This document shows, one piece after another, positions 52,942 through 61,929 of a stretch of 64,000 nucleotides of DNA. A model generated the notes under the pieces. It saw only the letters and a program-made list of their open reading frames with translations, was not told the origin of the DNA and did not search any database. Numbering within the stretch: position 1 is the first letter of the stretch; every line of letters starts with the position of its first letter. Origin of the DNA: Rahnella aceris. GTDB lineage: Bacteria > Pseudomonadota > Gammaproteobacteria > Enterobacterales > Enterobacteriaceae. Location of the stretch: assembly GCF_011684115.1 (NCBI RefSeq), contig NZ_JAADJV010000003.1, positions 248,001 to 312,000 of the forward strand. Direction: 5' to 3'. The translations under genes were made by a program, and so were the position numbers.

Positions 52942-53922
52942 TCAGGCGTTCAGTAAAGACGCTGTGCTCTCATGCAATTCATCAAGCAAGGTATAACGCT
53001 TGCGGTATTCGGAACGTTTCTTGCTGGCAATCTCTTCCATCGGTTTGCGCGGCAGTTCCAGTGGTACGTGATATAAGGCTGAAGACGCGGGCGTGGCGCT
53101 GATGGAATCCCAGAATTCGTTATAACTGGCGACAAATACGTTTTTCTTGCGGTGACGGTAGCGCAGGCTGCGGAACACATGGCCGGTATCGCTGACCGCA
53201 AGAATGCGCTGTACGCCGGTTTCGGCCGCGACACGTTGCAGGCTTTCCAGCAGCAGGCGTTTCGGGAACAACCCGTAACAGGATTTGGTCGCCTGTTTAA
53301 TCACTTCATGTGGCGTTGAGCGATGTGCCCCCTGGAAGCCGCCGATAATCAGTGTCCTCCCTTGCGGACGTTTCACAATGCTAAACGTCAGCGCCGCAAG
53401 CAGCGTGTCCTCCATATAAAGGAACATGTTGGCCTCGCCTTCGCGCTCAGATTTGCCGATGGAACCCAGCACCACCTGGAAAGCTTCACCGTCTTTGCCG
53501 GTGAACCGGGTGATGGTGTTGCCGGTTGCGCTCAGAAAAGTATTGCGCAGGCGGACGTTTTCCAGGTTTTTGACGAATGTATAGTGATCAACCAGTGCAT
53601 CAGCACGTCCGGCAGAATGTAAACCGAGGTGCAGATACGGCTTATGAATTTTACTCGGCAATTTGGTCTGTACGGTGAAAGCTTCCTGCCAGACCGGCTC
53701 AGCAGCCATCTTATTCAACACCTTCAGGGTATCGAGCGGATGCAGTAAGGTGCGCACGGCGTATTTGACCCGGAACATCCGGTCGCGCCACAGGGTGTCC
53801 GGCACGCACGTTCCGCTCAGAAGATCGACAAACAGGCTGAATCCGCTGGTTTTTTTAATGGTGTGTTCAACGGGATACGCTTCGCTGAGTGATTCGGTTT
53901 CATTGAGAGGGATGTGTTCCAT
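52942..53922 (-). CDS. VirK/YbjX-family (DUF535) protein
   Basis: A 326-residue protein of the VirK/YbjX family, linked to envelope stability, peptide resistance and, in Shigella, IcsA biogenesis. Typical blocks are W-R-D-R-M-F-R-V-K-Y-A near residue 43, H-L-G-L-H-S-A-G-R near 97, the central G-G-F-Q-G-A-H near 195 and R-I-L-A-V-S-D-T-G-H-V-F-R near 232. No signal peptide or membrane helix is seen. In other enterobacteria family members are PhoP-regulated, and the neighbouring acid phosphatase family is too; no clean PhoP box is visible here. Biochemical function is not established. Confidence 0.88.
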   Translation of the reverse strand: MEHIPLNETESLSEAYPVEHTIKKTSGFSLFVDLLSGTCVPDTLWRDRMFRVKYAVRTLLHPLDTLKVLNKMAAEPVWQEAFTVQTKLPSKIHKPYLHLGLHSAGRADALVDHYTFVKNLENVRLRNTFLSATGNTITRFTGKDGEAFQVVLGSIGKSEREGEANMFLYMEDTLLAALTFSIVKRPQGRTLIIGGFQGAHRSTPHEVIKQATKSCYGLFPKRLLLESLQRVAAETGVQRILAVSDTGHVFRSLRYRHRKKNVFVASYNEFWDSISATPASSALYHVPLELPRKPMEEIASKKRSEYRKRYTLLDELHESTASLLNA

Positions 53923-54218
53923 GATCTATTTCCGATGCCTGAAATAATCACGGTATCACCCAATTTTTAAACCTCTTTACAACGTGGTTTTAAAGAGAAG
54001 CGAGGTTGTCGGAATAAGTGCGGGCCGTTTAGCTGCCGTTTATCCGGGGTGACTGAAAGCAGTCTCACTGCCTGATATCTATTGATATGCGTGATGAGTT
54101 TCTCGTTTTCGGACATCATACAAACGCTATTGCACAGAATTTGGTTAACTTAGAAATGTTGGGAAATGTTACGAAAATGAATTCGTGATGATCATTCAGC
54201 AGTTGTAAGGAAACTTTG

Positions 54219-54956
54219 ATGAAAATTATTACTACTTTTTGCCTCGCCAGTCTTTTCACTGTCAATGCGTTTGCCCTGACCGGCAACGATGCGACCACCA
54301 AACCAGACCTCTACTACTTAAAAAACGATCAGGCGATTAACAGTCTGGCGCTGCTTCCGCCACCACCCGCAGTGGGCAGTATTGCTTTTTTGAACGATCA
54401 GGCCATGTATGAACAGGGTCGTCTGCTGCGCTCAACTGAACGTGGCAAACTGGCGGCAGAAGATGCCAACCTGAGTGCGGGTGGTGTCGCGAACGCCTTC
54501 TCCGGTGCCTTTGGTTCGCCAATCACCGCCAAAGACACCCCGGAACTGCACAAACTGCTGACCAATATGATTGAAGATGCAGGTGATCTGGCGACGCGTT
54601 CCGCCAAAGAAAAGTACATGCGCATTCGTCCGTTTGCCTTCTACGGCGTGCCGACCTGTAACACCACCGAGCAGGATAAACTGTCGAAAAACGGTTCGTA
54701 TCCTTCCGGCCACACCTCAATTGGCTGGGCCACCGCGCTGGTGCTGACCGAAATTAACCCGCAGCGCCAGGACCAAATCCTGCAACGCGGTTTCGATTTA
54801 GGTCAGAGCCGGGTAATTTGCGGCTACCACTGGCAAAGTGATGTCGATGCCGCGCGCATCGTCGGTTCCGCAGTAGTGGCAACCCTGCATACCAACTCTG
54901 CTTTCCAGCAACAGTTGCAAAAAGCCAAAGAAGAGTTTGCGAAGCAGCATCCGTAA
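54219..54956 (+). CDS. phoN: Class A non-specific acid phosphatase
   Basis: A periplasmic phosphatase of the PAP2/class A bacterial acid phosphatase group (PhoN/PhoC). The signal peptide is cut after A-F-A near residue 19. The family signature is present in three parts: K-Y-M-R-I-R-P-F near residue 132, [10 protein letters not shown] near 164 and [12 protein letters not shown] near 203, which holds the catalytic histidines. At 245 residues it matches PhoN and PhoC. The ATG at 54219 follows AAGGAA; the TTG just before is not needed. It is divergent from the VirK/YbjX gene. The symbol is by class; PhoC is equally possible. Confidence 0.93.
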   Translation: MKIITTFCLASLFTVNAFALTGNDATTKPDLYYLKNDQAINSLALLPPPPAVGSIAFLNDQAMYEQGRLLRSTERGKLAAEDANLSAGGVANAFSGAFGSPITAKDTPELHKLLTNMIEDAGDLATRSAKEKYMRIRPFAFYGVPTCNTTEQDKLSKNGSYPSGHTSIGWATALVLTEINPQRQDQILQRGFDLGQSRVICGYHWQSDVDAARIVGSAVVATLHTNSAFQQQLQKAKEEFAKQHP

Positions 54957-54967
54957 ATATTGCTGGC

Positions 54968-55000
54968 CTCCCCGGCCTGATCTTCGTAAAAGCCGGGGAG
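54968..55000. terminator. GC-rich hairpin after the acid phosphatase
   Basis: CTCCCCGGC and GCCGGGGAG form a nine-pair stem with a fifteen-base loop 11 bases after the stop codon. No clear T-tract follows, so termination may be partial. Confidence 0.55.
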
Positions 55001-55124
55001 TCTGTAATGCCACATCTCTCATTGATACTAAATTTCTGAAAATTGCTTTTTTGCAACGGTCACTAATTGTTAACTCCCCTTCGCAGGCATAACGTCATTC
55101 CTCATTTTAAAAAGGAGTTTCATT

Positions 55125-55616
55125 ATGGCTAGCCCCGCATATCTCTGGCTATACGATGCAAATGGCGCACTACTTTATGGCAGTTCTGAGGTTTTAAGCC
55201 GTGAAGGCGCGATCGAGATTCAAAGCTTCACGCATGGTCTTTCCGTACCCTTCGATGGCAATACCGGTCGGCTGACATCTACCCGTGTTCATCAAACCAT
55301 GGGACTTGTAAAAGAGTTCGATAAATCTACTCCCTACCTCTACCGTGCCGTCGCCACCAGCGAAAAGCTGCAAAAGGCGGTGATTAAATGGTATCGCATT
55401 AATGCGGCTGGTATGGAGGAAGAGTTTTTGAATATGACAATGGAAGGCGTGCGTATACTTAACATCAATCCACATATGCACAATTTCAAACAAGCTGACG
55501 GACAGGCCAGTATGCCCACGGAGTCCATTGGCCTTGGGTATCAGAAAATTACATGGTTGTACCTCGACGGACATATCAGTTTTACCGATCAGTGGAACTC
55601 CAGCATTTACGCATAA
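55125..55616 (+). CDS. hcp: Hcp tube protein of type VI secretion (orphan)
   Basis: Hcp (TssD) hexamers stack into the inner tube of the type VI secretion system and carry small effectors. The 163-residue protein keeps the family opening (Y-L-W-L-Y-D-A-N-G), I-E-I-Q-S-F-T-H-G near residue 28, G-R-L-T-S-T-R-V-H near 47 and the E-S-I-G-L-G-Y-Q-K-I-T-W near 130. AAGGAG precedes the ATG. No other type VI structural gene lies in the window, so this is an orphan hcp linked to a toxin, 12 bases from the effector gene, as found in many enterobacteria. The effector's delivery inside this Hcp is inferred. Confidence 0.94.
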   Translation: MASPAYLWLYDANGALLYGSSEVLSREGAIEIQSFTHGLSVPFDGNTGRLTSTRVHQTMGLVKEFDKSTPYLYRAVATSEKLQKAVIKWYRINAAGMEEEFLNMTMEGVRILNINPHMHNFKQADGQASMPTESIGLGYQKITWLYLDGHISFTDQWNSSIYA

Positions 55617-55628
55617 ACGGAGACAGGG

Positions 55629-56153
55629 ATGATTTCATGCAGAGTGGATTTTAATCGCCTTTATGAGAGTGGAAAAATTGCAAAACTTTATTGTGCTGGG
55701 GTTGGGATCTTTCCTGTATTTTCAGGCTTATTCCCGCACACAAACAGAATAGGTTGTGGAGGTAATGAGAATGGGCCAATTCCGACGGGTAAATACTGGA
55801 TTGTTGACCGCCCCAGAGGGGGAGTGAGGTCGAGATTAAAGGAGTACGAAAAGCATATTCGCACGGGTAATGATTACTCATCTTGGTTTGCCCTGTATCG
55901 ACAAGATGGCTTGATTGATGATTCAACTTATATCGGTGAGACCTTGCGCAGAAGTTTCCGTTTGCATCCATTGCGACCGGATGGTACCGGCGTATCAGAT
56001 GGGTGTTTAACATTCATGTATCATGCCGATTTTGACAAGCTCAGAAGCGCGTTGTTGAATTCGCACACTAGAGACATCCCAATCATACATCTGAAGGCAT
56101 ATGGAGAAATCGAAGTTACGGGGGATATGAATGCGCCATGCCTTATTCTGTAA
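55629..56153 (+). CDS. tlde1: Tlde1-type (DUF2778) T6SS effector
   Basis: A 174-residue protein of the DUF2778 family, the fold of the Salmonella type VI effector Tlde1, an L,D-transpeptidase-like enzyme that attacks peptidoglycan tetrapeptides of rival cells from the periplasm. Visible are N-G-P-I-P-T-G-K-Y-W-I near residue 49 and the catalytic pair H113 (R-L-H-P) and C126 in G-V-S-D-G-C, the H-x(n)-S-D/E-G-C active site. No signal peptide is seen, as expected for an Hcp-carried toxin. It sits 12 bases behind hcp, and the next gene overlaps its end by 23 bases. Family assignment is strong; toxicity is inferred. Confidence 0.85.
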   Translation: MISCRVDFNRLYESGKIAKLYCAGVGIFPVFSGLFPHTNRIGCGGNENGPIPTGKYWIVDRPRGGVRSRLKEYEKHIRTGNDYSSWFALYRQDGLIDDSTYIGETLRRSFRLHPLRPDGTGVSDGCLTFMYHADFDKLRSALLNSHTRDIPIIHLKAYGEIEVTGDMNAPCLIL

Positions 56154-56442
56154 GATAGCGGTGCGGCTGGCGCTTTTTATTTTTATAGATTACTACCTGC
56201 TGTCGCCCTTCCCCGGCTGGCTGATTGATTATGAATACATCAAATCGATAGCCATCGCGGATTATTTTGATCAACTGATGAAACCAGATTACGGAGCCCC
56301 CCCATGGCCTGGATTGCAGGATGATATTTTTGTCGTGTTGCTCTCCGTCACAGGATTAATTCCAACCTTGTTGATAATGGTTATGATTGAGGCAATTGTG
56401 AAGGCAGGCATTAAGGTCGTTAAACGTAAAAATATAAAGTAA
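56131..56442 (+). CDS. Candidate immunity protein to the Tlde1-type effector
   Basis: A 103-residue membrane protein with two hydrophobic segments, about residues 9-30 (V-R-L-A-L-F-I-F-I) and 66-90 (I-F-V-V-L-L-S-V-T-G), which leave a 35-residue loop between them. The first segment has only one basic residue before it, so the loop probably faces the periplasm, where the effector acts. It starts inside the effector gene (overlap 23 bases, GGGGAT at six bases), the typical layout of effector-immunity pairs. I know no named family for it, and the Salmonella Tldi1 immunity protein is of a different type as far as I recall, so this may be a new immunity family. It ends at a strong terminator. Confidence 0.65.
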   Translation: MRHALFCKIAVRLALFIFIDYYLLSPFPGWLIDYEYIKSIAIADYFDQLMKPDYGAPPWPGLQDDIFVVLLSVTGLIPTLLIMVMIEAIVKAGIKVVKRKNIK

Positions 56443-56465
56443 ACCCGGCTGATGCCGGGTTTTTC
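56441..56465 (+). terminator. Terminator of the hcp-effector-immunity operon
   Basis: AAACCCGGC-TGAT-GCCGGGTTTTTCT: an eight- to nine-pair stem directly at the stop codon of the immunity gene, with a T-tract. Confidence 0.88.
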
Positions 56466-56493
56466 TGTTCAGGGAATTAAAGACCCCGATACC

Positions 56494-57576
56494 TTATTTA
56501 TTCTCAACAAACTCAAATGCCAGACGCAGTTGTTCGGCGTTGGGGTTTCCCGGCAACAGATGAATGGATTCTCCGGGCTGGAGCGTGCGCTCAATCAGTC
56601 GGGAAAGCTGTTTCTCATCATGAATATCCACCTGCAACTGCGCCAGACTGACCGGCAGATCCAGCACTTTGTACAGCGCGGTTAACTGCTGCACCACTTC
56701 CGGTTGATTGAGCAGCGCGCTTTGCACCAGAATGCCGTAAGCGACTTTGGTGCCGTGCAGGAAGGCGTCAGTTTGGGGCAGCGCGGTCAGGCCGTTATGC
56801 ACCGAATGCGCCGCTGCGATACGCGTATACCGGTCGCCCAGCCCGCCCACTAATCCGCCGCCCGCAATAATGGCGTCGAGCACATTGAGGAATGGCTGCG
56901 TCAGTTGATTATCGTCCTGCGCCTGTAATGCCGCTTCGCTTTCGTTGAGCAACACATCCCGAATGGTCAGCGCGGTATTCAGGCCGAGCTGCACGGTTAA
57001 GGGCAGTTTTTCCGGCTGCGGGCTGAGTACCACCGCTTCGTACCATTTCGCCAGCGTATCGCCGATCCCGGCCAGCAGATATTCCTTCGGTGCGCGCAGA
57101 ATAATGCGCGGTTCGACCAGCACCAGATGGTTGGCGTCGTTGAATATTTCGTAACGCAGCGCCTGCCCTTCGTCGTTATACCACACAGACAATGGCGTCC
57201 AGGCCGCACAGGTCGCGGCAATGGTCGGAATGGCCACTACCGGCAATCCCAGACGACGCGCCACCACTTTGGCGGTATCCAGCACCGCACCGCCGCCGAT
57301 GCCGATCACCACCTGCCGGTCATTGCCGCCGATATGCGCAATGCGCTGTACTTCAGTTTCGCTGCAATGTGCCGCGAACAACACACGCTTCGCCTGCGGG
57401 GCAGTAAACGCTTGCGGCAGGAAATCTTGCGCAGCCACTAGTGCACGCTCGCCGTAAATCCACAGCGCGTTATCCAGTTGTTGCGGCGTATAAAACTGCG
57501 CCAGCCGGTCGATGGCACCGGGGGAAGAAAAGTAGTTGGCAGGGCCGGTAACCACACGGATATCTGTATCACTCAT
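56494..57576 (-). CDS. hcxA: Hydroxycarboxylate dehydrogenase A (HcxA/YbdH)
   Basis: HcxA (YbdH) is a group III iron-containing alcohol dehydrogenase-like enzyme that reduces 2-oxo acids such as 2-oxobutyrate. The 360 residues follow E. coli YbdH nearly end to end: V-V-T-G-P-A-N-Y-F near residue 8, G-I-G-G-G-A-V-L-D-T-A-K near 94 (NAD site), P-T-I-A-A-T-C-A-A-W-T-P-L-S near 117, A-G-I-G-D-T-L-A-K-W-Y-E near 170 and the metal histidines in H-S-V-H-N-G near 256 and F-L-H-G-T-K-V near 274. It is a single gene, divergent from the sugar-binding protein. Confidence 0.93.
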   Translation of the reverse strand: MSDTDIRVVTGPANYFSSPGAIDRLAQFYTPQQLDNALWIYGERALVAAQDFLPQAFTAPQAKRVLFAAHCSETEVQRIAHIGGNDRQVVIGIGGGAVLDTAKVVARRLGLPVVAIPTIAATCAAWTPLSVWYNDEGQALRYEIFNDANHLVLVEPRIILRAPKEYLLAGIGDTLAKWYEAVVLSPQPEKLPLTVQLGLNTALTIRDVLLNESEAALQAQDDNQLTQPFLNVLDAIIAGGGLVGGLGDRYTRIAAAHSVHNGLTALPQTDAFLHGTKVAYGILVQSALLNQPEVVQQLTALYKVLDLPVSLAQLQVDIHDEKQLSRLIERTLQPGESIHLLPGNPNAEQLRLAFEFVENK

Positions 57577-57797
57577 GGGGAAATCCTTAATTTAGAAGCT
57601 GTTAACATCCTACGCCCGGACATCCGGATGGCTAATACTCTTTGGCATTAACTTATGCCTTTTCGTTCGTTGCCAAGTGTTACCCGGTCATGAAAACTCG
57701 GACAATCAATTCATTAACCCACTATAAAAGCCTGCACAAAGGGCTCGCGTGAATTGTCCTCCCGTTAAATGATGATTAACCACACAGGGTAATAAAC

Positions 57798-58865
57798 ATG
57801 AAACTGTTCTCCGCGTCGTTACTGGCGTTAAGTTTGCTCTCCGTTTTTCCATCTTTCGCCGCAGATACTGCACCGGTGCCGAAAGCCATTGCCGATCATA
57901 AAGGGCCGGTCCGCATAGCGGTGATCCGCAATCTGGGCTCAGATGACAACACCACGCAGTTTGTGTCCGGCGCCATTCAGGAAGGCCGCAAACTGGGCTT
58001 TCAGGTGAGTACTTTCCTCAGTAACGGCGATGACGCGAAATTCCAGGATTTCGTCAATCAGGCCATCAGCCAGAAATACGACGGTATTATTTTGTCGCAG
58101 GGGCGTGACCCGTATTCCACCGATTTGCTGAAACGTATTACCGCCAGCGGCATTGCGGTATCCGTGTTCGATACGGCGGTGAACGGCGATATTCCCGGCG
58201 TGACGGTCACGCAACAGGATGACGCCTCGCTCACCGATCTTTCCGTCGGGCAACTGGTAAAAGATTTCAACGGTAAAGCCAATATCGTCAAACTGTGGGT
58301 GGCCGGTTTCCCGCCGATGGAACGTCGTCAGGATGCCTATAAAAAAGTATTAGCCGCCCATCCTGGCATTCATGAGCTGGAATCGGTCGGCGCCGTGTCG
58401 TCGGATGTTCAGGGCGATACCGCCAATAAAATCGGCGCGCTGCTGGCGAAATACCCGAAAGGAAAAATCGACGCGATCTGGGGCACCTGGGATGCCTTCA
58501 GTCAGGGGGCGTATAAAGCCTTGCAGGAGAATGGCCGCACTGAAATCAAACTCTACAGCATCGATATTTCCAATCAGGATATCGGTCTGATGCGTGCGGC
58601 CAACAGCCCGTGGAAACTCAGCGTGGCGGTGGATCCGAAACTGATCGGCGCGATCAACCTGCGTCTGGTCGCTAACAAAATTGCCGGTGAAAAAACGCCA
58701 GAGACTTATGAATTCAAAGCCTCGGCTATCCCGCAGGCGTTGCTGACAAGCAACCCTGATGCCGTGAACGTCGCATCGCTGGCGAAAGTGATTCCGGGCT
58801 GGGGCAAATCTGATGATTTCATCGCGCCGTGGTTCGCAACCCTTGAAGCGCAGCACAAAAAATAA
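57798..58865 (+). CDS. Orphan sugar-binding periplasmic protein
   Basis: A 355-residue substrate-binding protein of the ribose/galactose cluster (Peripla_BP_4). A signal peptide is cut after S-F-A-A near residue 22. The two Rossmann lobes begin with I-A-V-I-R-N-L-G-S-D near 40 and A-N-I-V-K-L-W-V-A-G near 155, and L-S-V-A-V-D-P-K-L-I near 275 forms part of the hinge. N-Q-A-I-S-Q-K-Y-D-G-I-I-L near 90 is typical. No permease or ATPase gene is nearby; instead an LVIVD-repeat gene follows after nine bases. It may act with a distant transporter, or as a sensor partner. The ligand is unknown. Confidence 0.85.
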   Translation: MKLFSASLLALSLLSVFPSFAADTAPVPKAIADHKGPVRIAVIRNLGSDDNTTQFVSGAIQEGRKLGFQVSTFLSNGDDAKFQDFVNQAISQKYDGIILSQGRDPYSTDLLKRITASGIAVSVFDTAVNGDIPGVTVTQQDDASLTDLSVGQLVKDFNGKANIVKLWVAGFPPMERRQDAYKKVLAAHPGIHELESVGAVSSDVQGDTANKIGALLAKYPKGKIDAIWGTWDAFSQGAYKALQENGRTEIKLYSIDISNQDIGLMRAANSPWKLSVAVDPKLIGAINLRLVANKIAGEKTPETYEFKASAIPQALLTSNPDAVNVASLAKVIPGWGKSDDFIAPWFATLEAQHKK

Positions 58866-58874
58866 GGCCGGACT

Positions 58875-60122
58875 ATGACAACGCAATCTCTCCCGACCCC
58901 GGAATACAGTCGTAATATGCGACTGATCGGCCACAGCGATCAGGGCGGAAAACCTGACGGCGTACAGGTAATGGTCCATCGTGGCTACGCGTATATCGGC
59001 CACATGGTGTCGCAGGGTTTCTCCATTGTGGATGTGCGTGATGCCAAAAATCCGCGCCCTGCCGGTTTTGTGGCGGCACCGCCGGGCACCTGGAATGTGC
59101 ATCTGCAGGCGCATGACGATTTGCTGCTGGTGATCAACGCCCGCGATTTGTTCGCGGATGTCCGCTTCGCCGATGAAAAAGTCTATTACACCCGCTCCGT
59201 CAGCGAGACGGTTCAGGGTACGCAGCAGCGTGGCTGGAGCGCCGGTGTGCGTATCTTTGATATTTCGGTGCCCGATCAACCAAAAGAAATCAGCTTTCTC
59301 GCGCTGGAAGGTATCGGCGTACATCGCATCTGGTATGTCGGCGGGCGCTGGGCGTACGTTTCAGCCCTGATTGATGGCTACAGCGATTATATTTTCCTGA
59401 CGATTGATCTGGCCGACCCGCGCAATCCGCAGGTCGCCGGACGCTGGTGGCTGCCGGGGATGCATACCGCAGGCGGTGAAACGCCGGACTGGCCGGAAGG
59501 TAAACGTTATGCGCTGCACCATGCCATTATCAGCGGGGATACGGCATATGCCAGCTGGCGTGACGGGGGCCTGACGTTGCTGGATATCAAAGACCGCAGC
59601 GCGCCACAACTGATTGCTCACCGCAACTGGAGCCCGCCATTTGGCGGCGGCACGCATACCGCGCTGCCGTTGCCGGACCGGGATTTGCTGGTCGTGCTCG
59701 ACGAGGCAGTGCTGGATAATCAGGAAGATGGCGAGAAGTTGATCTGGCTGTTTGACGTGCGCGAGCCGTCGAATCCGGTGAGTATTTCGACCTTTCCGCA
59801 GCCGGAGGAACGGGATTACGTCAGCAAAGGGGCGCATTTCGGGCCGCACAATTTGCATGAAAACCGGCCGGGCAGCTTTATCAGTTCAACGCTGATTTTC
59901 GCGACCTACCAGAATGCGGGTGTACGTGCGTACGACATCAGCAATCCGTACCAGCCGAAAGAAACCGGTGCGCTGGTGCCCGCTGCGCCCGTTACCATGA
60001 TGGATAAACGTCCTGGCAGGCCGCAGGTGATTCAGTCCTGCGACGTGTTTGTCGATGCGCAGGGAATTATCTACAGCACCGACTATAACGGCGGATTATC
60101 CATTATCGAATATCTCGGCTGA
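58875..60122 (+). CDS. Seven-repeat LVIVD beta-propeller protein
   Basis: A 415-residue protein made of seven repeats of the LVIVD type, each with a strand ending I-V-D-V, I-F-D-I or similar followed by x-x-P-x-x-P: G-F-S-I-V-D-V near residue 46, G-V-R-I-F-D-I near 121, I-F-L-T-I-D-L near 169, G-L-T-L-L-D-I near 232, L-I-W-L-F-D-V near 290, G-V-R-A-Y-D-I near 347 and G-L-S-I-I near 408. Seven repeats predict a closed seven-bladed propeller. It has no signal peptide, unlike many LVIVD proteins, so it should be cytoplasmic. AAGG precedes the ATG. Its tight coupling to the sugar-binding gene suggests a common pathway; the function is unknown. Confidence 0.85.
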   Translation: MTTQSLPTPEYSRNMRLIGHSDQGGKPDGVQVMVHRGYAYIGHMVSQGFSIVDVRDAKNPRPAGFVAAPPGTWNVHLQAHDDLLLVINARDLFADVRFADEKVYYTRSVSETVQGTQQRGWSAGVRIFDISVPDQPKEISFLALEGIGVHRIWYVGGRWAYVSALIDGYSDYIFLTIDLADPRNPQVAGRWWLPGMHTAGGETPDWPEGKRYALHHAIISGDTAYASWRDGGLTLLDIKDRSAPQLIAHRNWSPPFGGGTHTALPLPDRDLLVVLDEAVLDNQEDGEKLIWLFDVREPSNPVSISTFPQPEERDYVSKGAHFGPHNLHENRPGSFISSTLIFATYQNAGVRAYDISNPYQPKETGALVPAAPVTMMDKRPGRPQVIQSCDVFVDAQGIIYSTDYNGGLSIIEYLG

Positions 60123-60142
60123 TCCCTTGCCCGCCTGTGAAC

Positions 60143-61066
60143 TTATCGGGTTCCGGGTGCGGGCGTTTTTGTTTTTCCTGCCACTGACTTGCCCGGACTG
60201 AGGACCAGCCACACCGCCACGCAAATCAGAATGCCGCCCGCAAAAAAACCTTCTGACAGCGTTTCATTCAGCAGCAGATAACCCCACAGAATACCGAACG
60301 GCGGGATCAGAAATGTCACGGTCATGCTGCGCAGCGGGCCGATATCGGCTATCAGGCGGAAATACAGAATGTACGCCCATGCCGTACAGATAAACCCGAC
60401 GGCCAGCACACAGAGCCAGACCAGCGGTTGCGCCCAGGTCACCGGCGCTTCGGTAGCCGAGGTATAAAGGAAAAAGGGCAACAGGAACAGTGTCGCGCCG
60501 AGCTGGCTACCGGTCGCCACCAGTTTGGGATCCAACCCGCCGCGTTCGCTGATCCAGCGTCGTGTCAGGAAACCAGCCACTGCATAACAGCCGGTTGCCA
60601 CCAGGCAGGCAATGACGCCCGCCAGTAATTGCGGCACCGATTCCGCGCTGCCGGTGGTGGTGAGCAAGGTAATGCCGAACAGGCCGGTGAGTACACCGAG
60701 CGCTTTTTTCAGCGTCACGGTTTCATGAAAGAATAAACCGCCGAGCACGACACCCATCAGCGGCGTAGTGGCGTTGAGAATGGCGGAATAACCGGCGGGT
60801 AACCAACGTGCTGCCAGACAATACATCAGAAAAGGCAAACCGGAGTTGATCACCCCGAGCAGCAGCGAGCGGCCAAATTTATGCTGATAATCACGCGGCG
60901 TTCTCAGTACCGCAAGGATCACGACCAGTCCGACAAATCCGAACAGTACGCGAAGAAACGCCGTATTGATGGCACCGAACGCCGGAGCCGCCACGCGCAT
61001 AAACAGAAAACTGCCACCCCAGATCGCCGCCAGCAGTAGCAATCGGCAATAATCCCCACTTTTCAT
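60143..61066 (-). CDS. EamA-family (DMT) metabolite exporter
   Basis: A 307-residue ten-helix membrane protein of the drug/metabolite transporter superfamily with two EamA domains (residues about 5-135 and 150-285). The first ends with the usual A-T-T-P-L-M-G-V-V-L-G near 100 and the second starts G-C-Y-A-V-A. Members export amino acids, amines or other metabolites; no specific substrate can be read. It is convergent with the LVIVD gene. Confidence 0.88.
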   Translation of the reverse strand: MKSGDYCRLLLLAAIWGGSFLFMRVAAPAFGAINTAFLRVLFGFVGLVVILAVLRTPRDYQHKFGRSLLLGVINSGLPFLMYCLAARWLPAGYSAILNATTPLMGVVLGGLFFHETVTLKKALGVLTGLFGITLLTTTGSAESVPQLLAGVIACLVATGCYAVAGFLTRRWISERGGLDPKLVATGSQLGATLFLLPFFLYTSATEAPVTWAQPLVWLCVLAVGFICTAWAYILYFRLIADIGPLRSMTVTFLIPPFGILWGYLLLNETLSEGFFAGGILICVAVWLVLSPGKSVAGKTKTPAPGTR

Positions 61067-61206
61067 TCACATCCCCTATTGAACATTGTCTGATGTCTTG
61101 TTTTATTGATGCAGGCGAATAACTAAAACGTGTTAATCAGTGTAGTGAATGTTCCGCCCGAAAAACCCTCTTTTTCTTGCTTTGTAATTCTGATGAAGGC
61201 GCTGTA

Positions 61207-61929
61207 ATGACTGATTTCTCACAAGCTGATTTTGACGTGCGTCTGGAATGGGGCGCGCAGGCGGTGGAGCATCTGGCGGCAGATGCCGATTGCATCGTGA
61301 TTATTGATGTCATGTCGTTTTCTACCTGCGTGAGTATCGCCACCGCGCGCGGTGGAACGGTGTTTCCGTATCCGTGGAAGGATGCCAGCGCGCAGCAATA
61401 TGCCGCTGAGCGGAATGCGCAGTGCGCGCAATTTGACCGGCGTTTTCAGGGGCCGGGGTTCACCCTTTCGCCCTGCTCTCTGCAGGAAATGGTTAGCGGA
61501 ACGCGGCTGGTATTGCCTTCGCCGAACGGATCGGCGCTGACCTTTCAAGCCAAAACACACAATGCTGCGATTTTCACCGCCTGCTTGCGCAATCTCACCG
61601 CCACGGCGCGTGCCTGTGAAAAGTATCCACGCATTCTGGTGATCCCCGCCGGTGAAAAATGGCCGGACAATAGTCTTCGCCCGGCGCTTGAAGATCTGGT
61701 CGCTGCGGGGGGATTGATTTCACGGCTGCGCAATCGTCAGTTGTCAGCAGAAGCCCGCGCGGCGCAGACGGTTTATCAAAACCTGACGCTTGCAGAACTT
61801 GCAGATTGCGGCTCAGCACGCGAACTCACCCGACGCGGTTTTGCTGCTGATGTTGCGCTGTGTCTGCAGGAAGATGTCAGTGATTTCGCTTGTCAGTTGC
61901 AGGATGATTTTTTCACGTCGGCCGACTAA
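61207..61929 (+). CDS. ComB-like 2-phosphosulfolactate phosphatase
   Basis: A 240-residue protein of the ComB family (2-phosphosulfolactate phosphatase, first known from coenzyme M synthesis). The Mg2+-binding region reads I-I-D-V-M-S-F-S-T near residue 29, P-S-P-N-G-S-A near 105 is the second conserved loop, and V-I-P-A-G-E-K-W near 148 the third. Enterobacteria do not make coenzyme M, and no ComA or ComC gene is nearby, so this copy must have another substrate. The ATG at 61207 follows AAGG; the TTG ten codons earlier is not needed. A single gene. Confidence 0.82.
   Translation: MTDFSQADFDVRLEWGAQAVEHLAADADCIVIIDVMSFSTCVSIATARGGTVFPYPWKDASAQQYAAERNAQCAQFDRRFQGPGFTLSPCSLQEMVSGTRLVLPSPNGSALTFQAKTHNAAIFTACLRNLTATARACEKYPRILVIPAGEKWPDNSLRPALEDLVAAGGLISRLRNRQLSAEARAAQTVYQNLTLAELADCGSARELTRRGFAADVALCLQEDVSDFACQLQDDFFTSAD

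Noticed and set aside
53923..54218. PhoP box between virK-type gene and acid phosphatase
   Set aside because: Related genes are PhoP-regulated elsewhere, and a GGTTTA half site is present, but the second half does not match.
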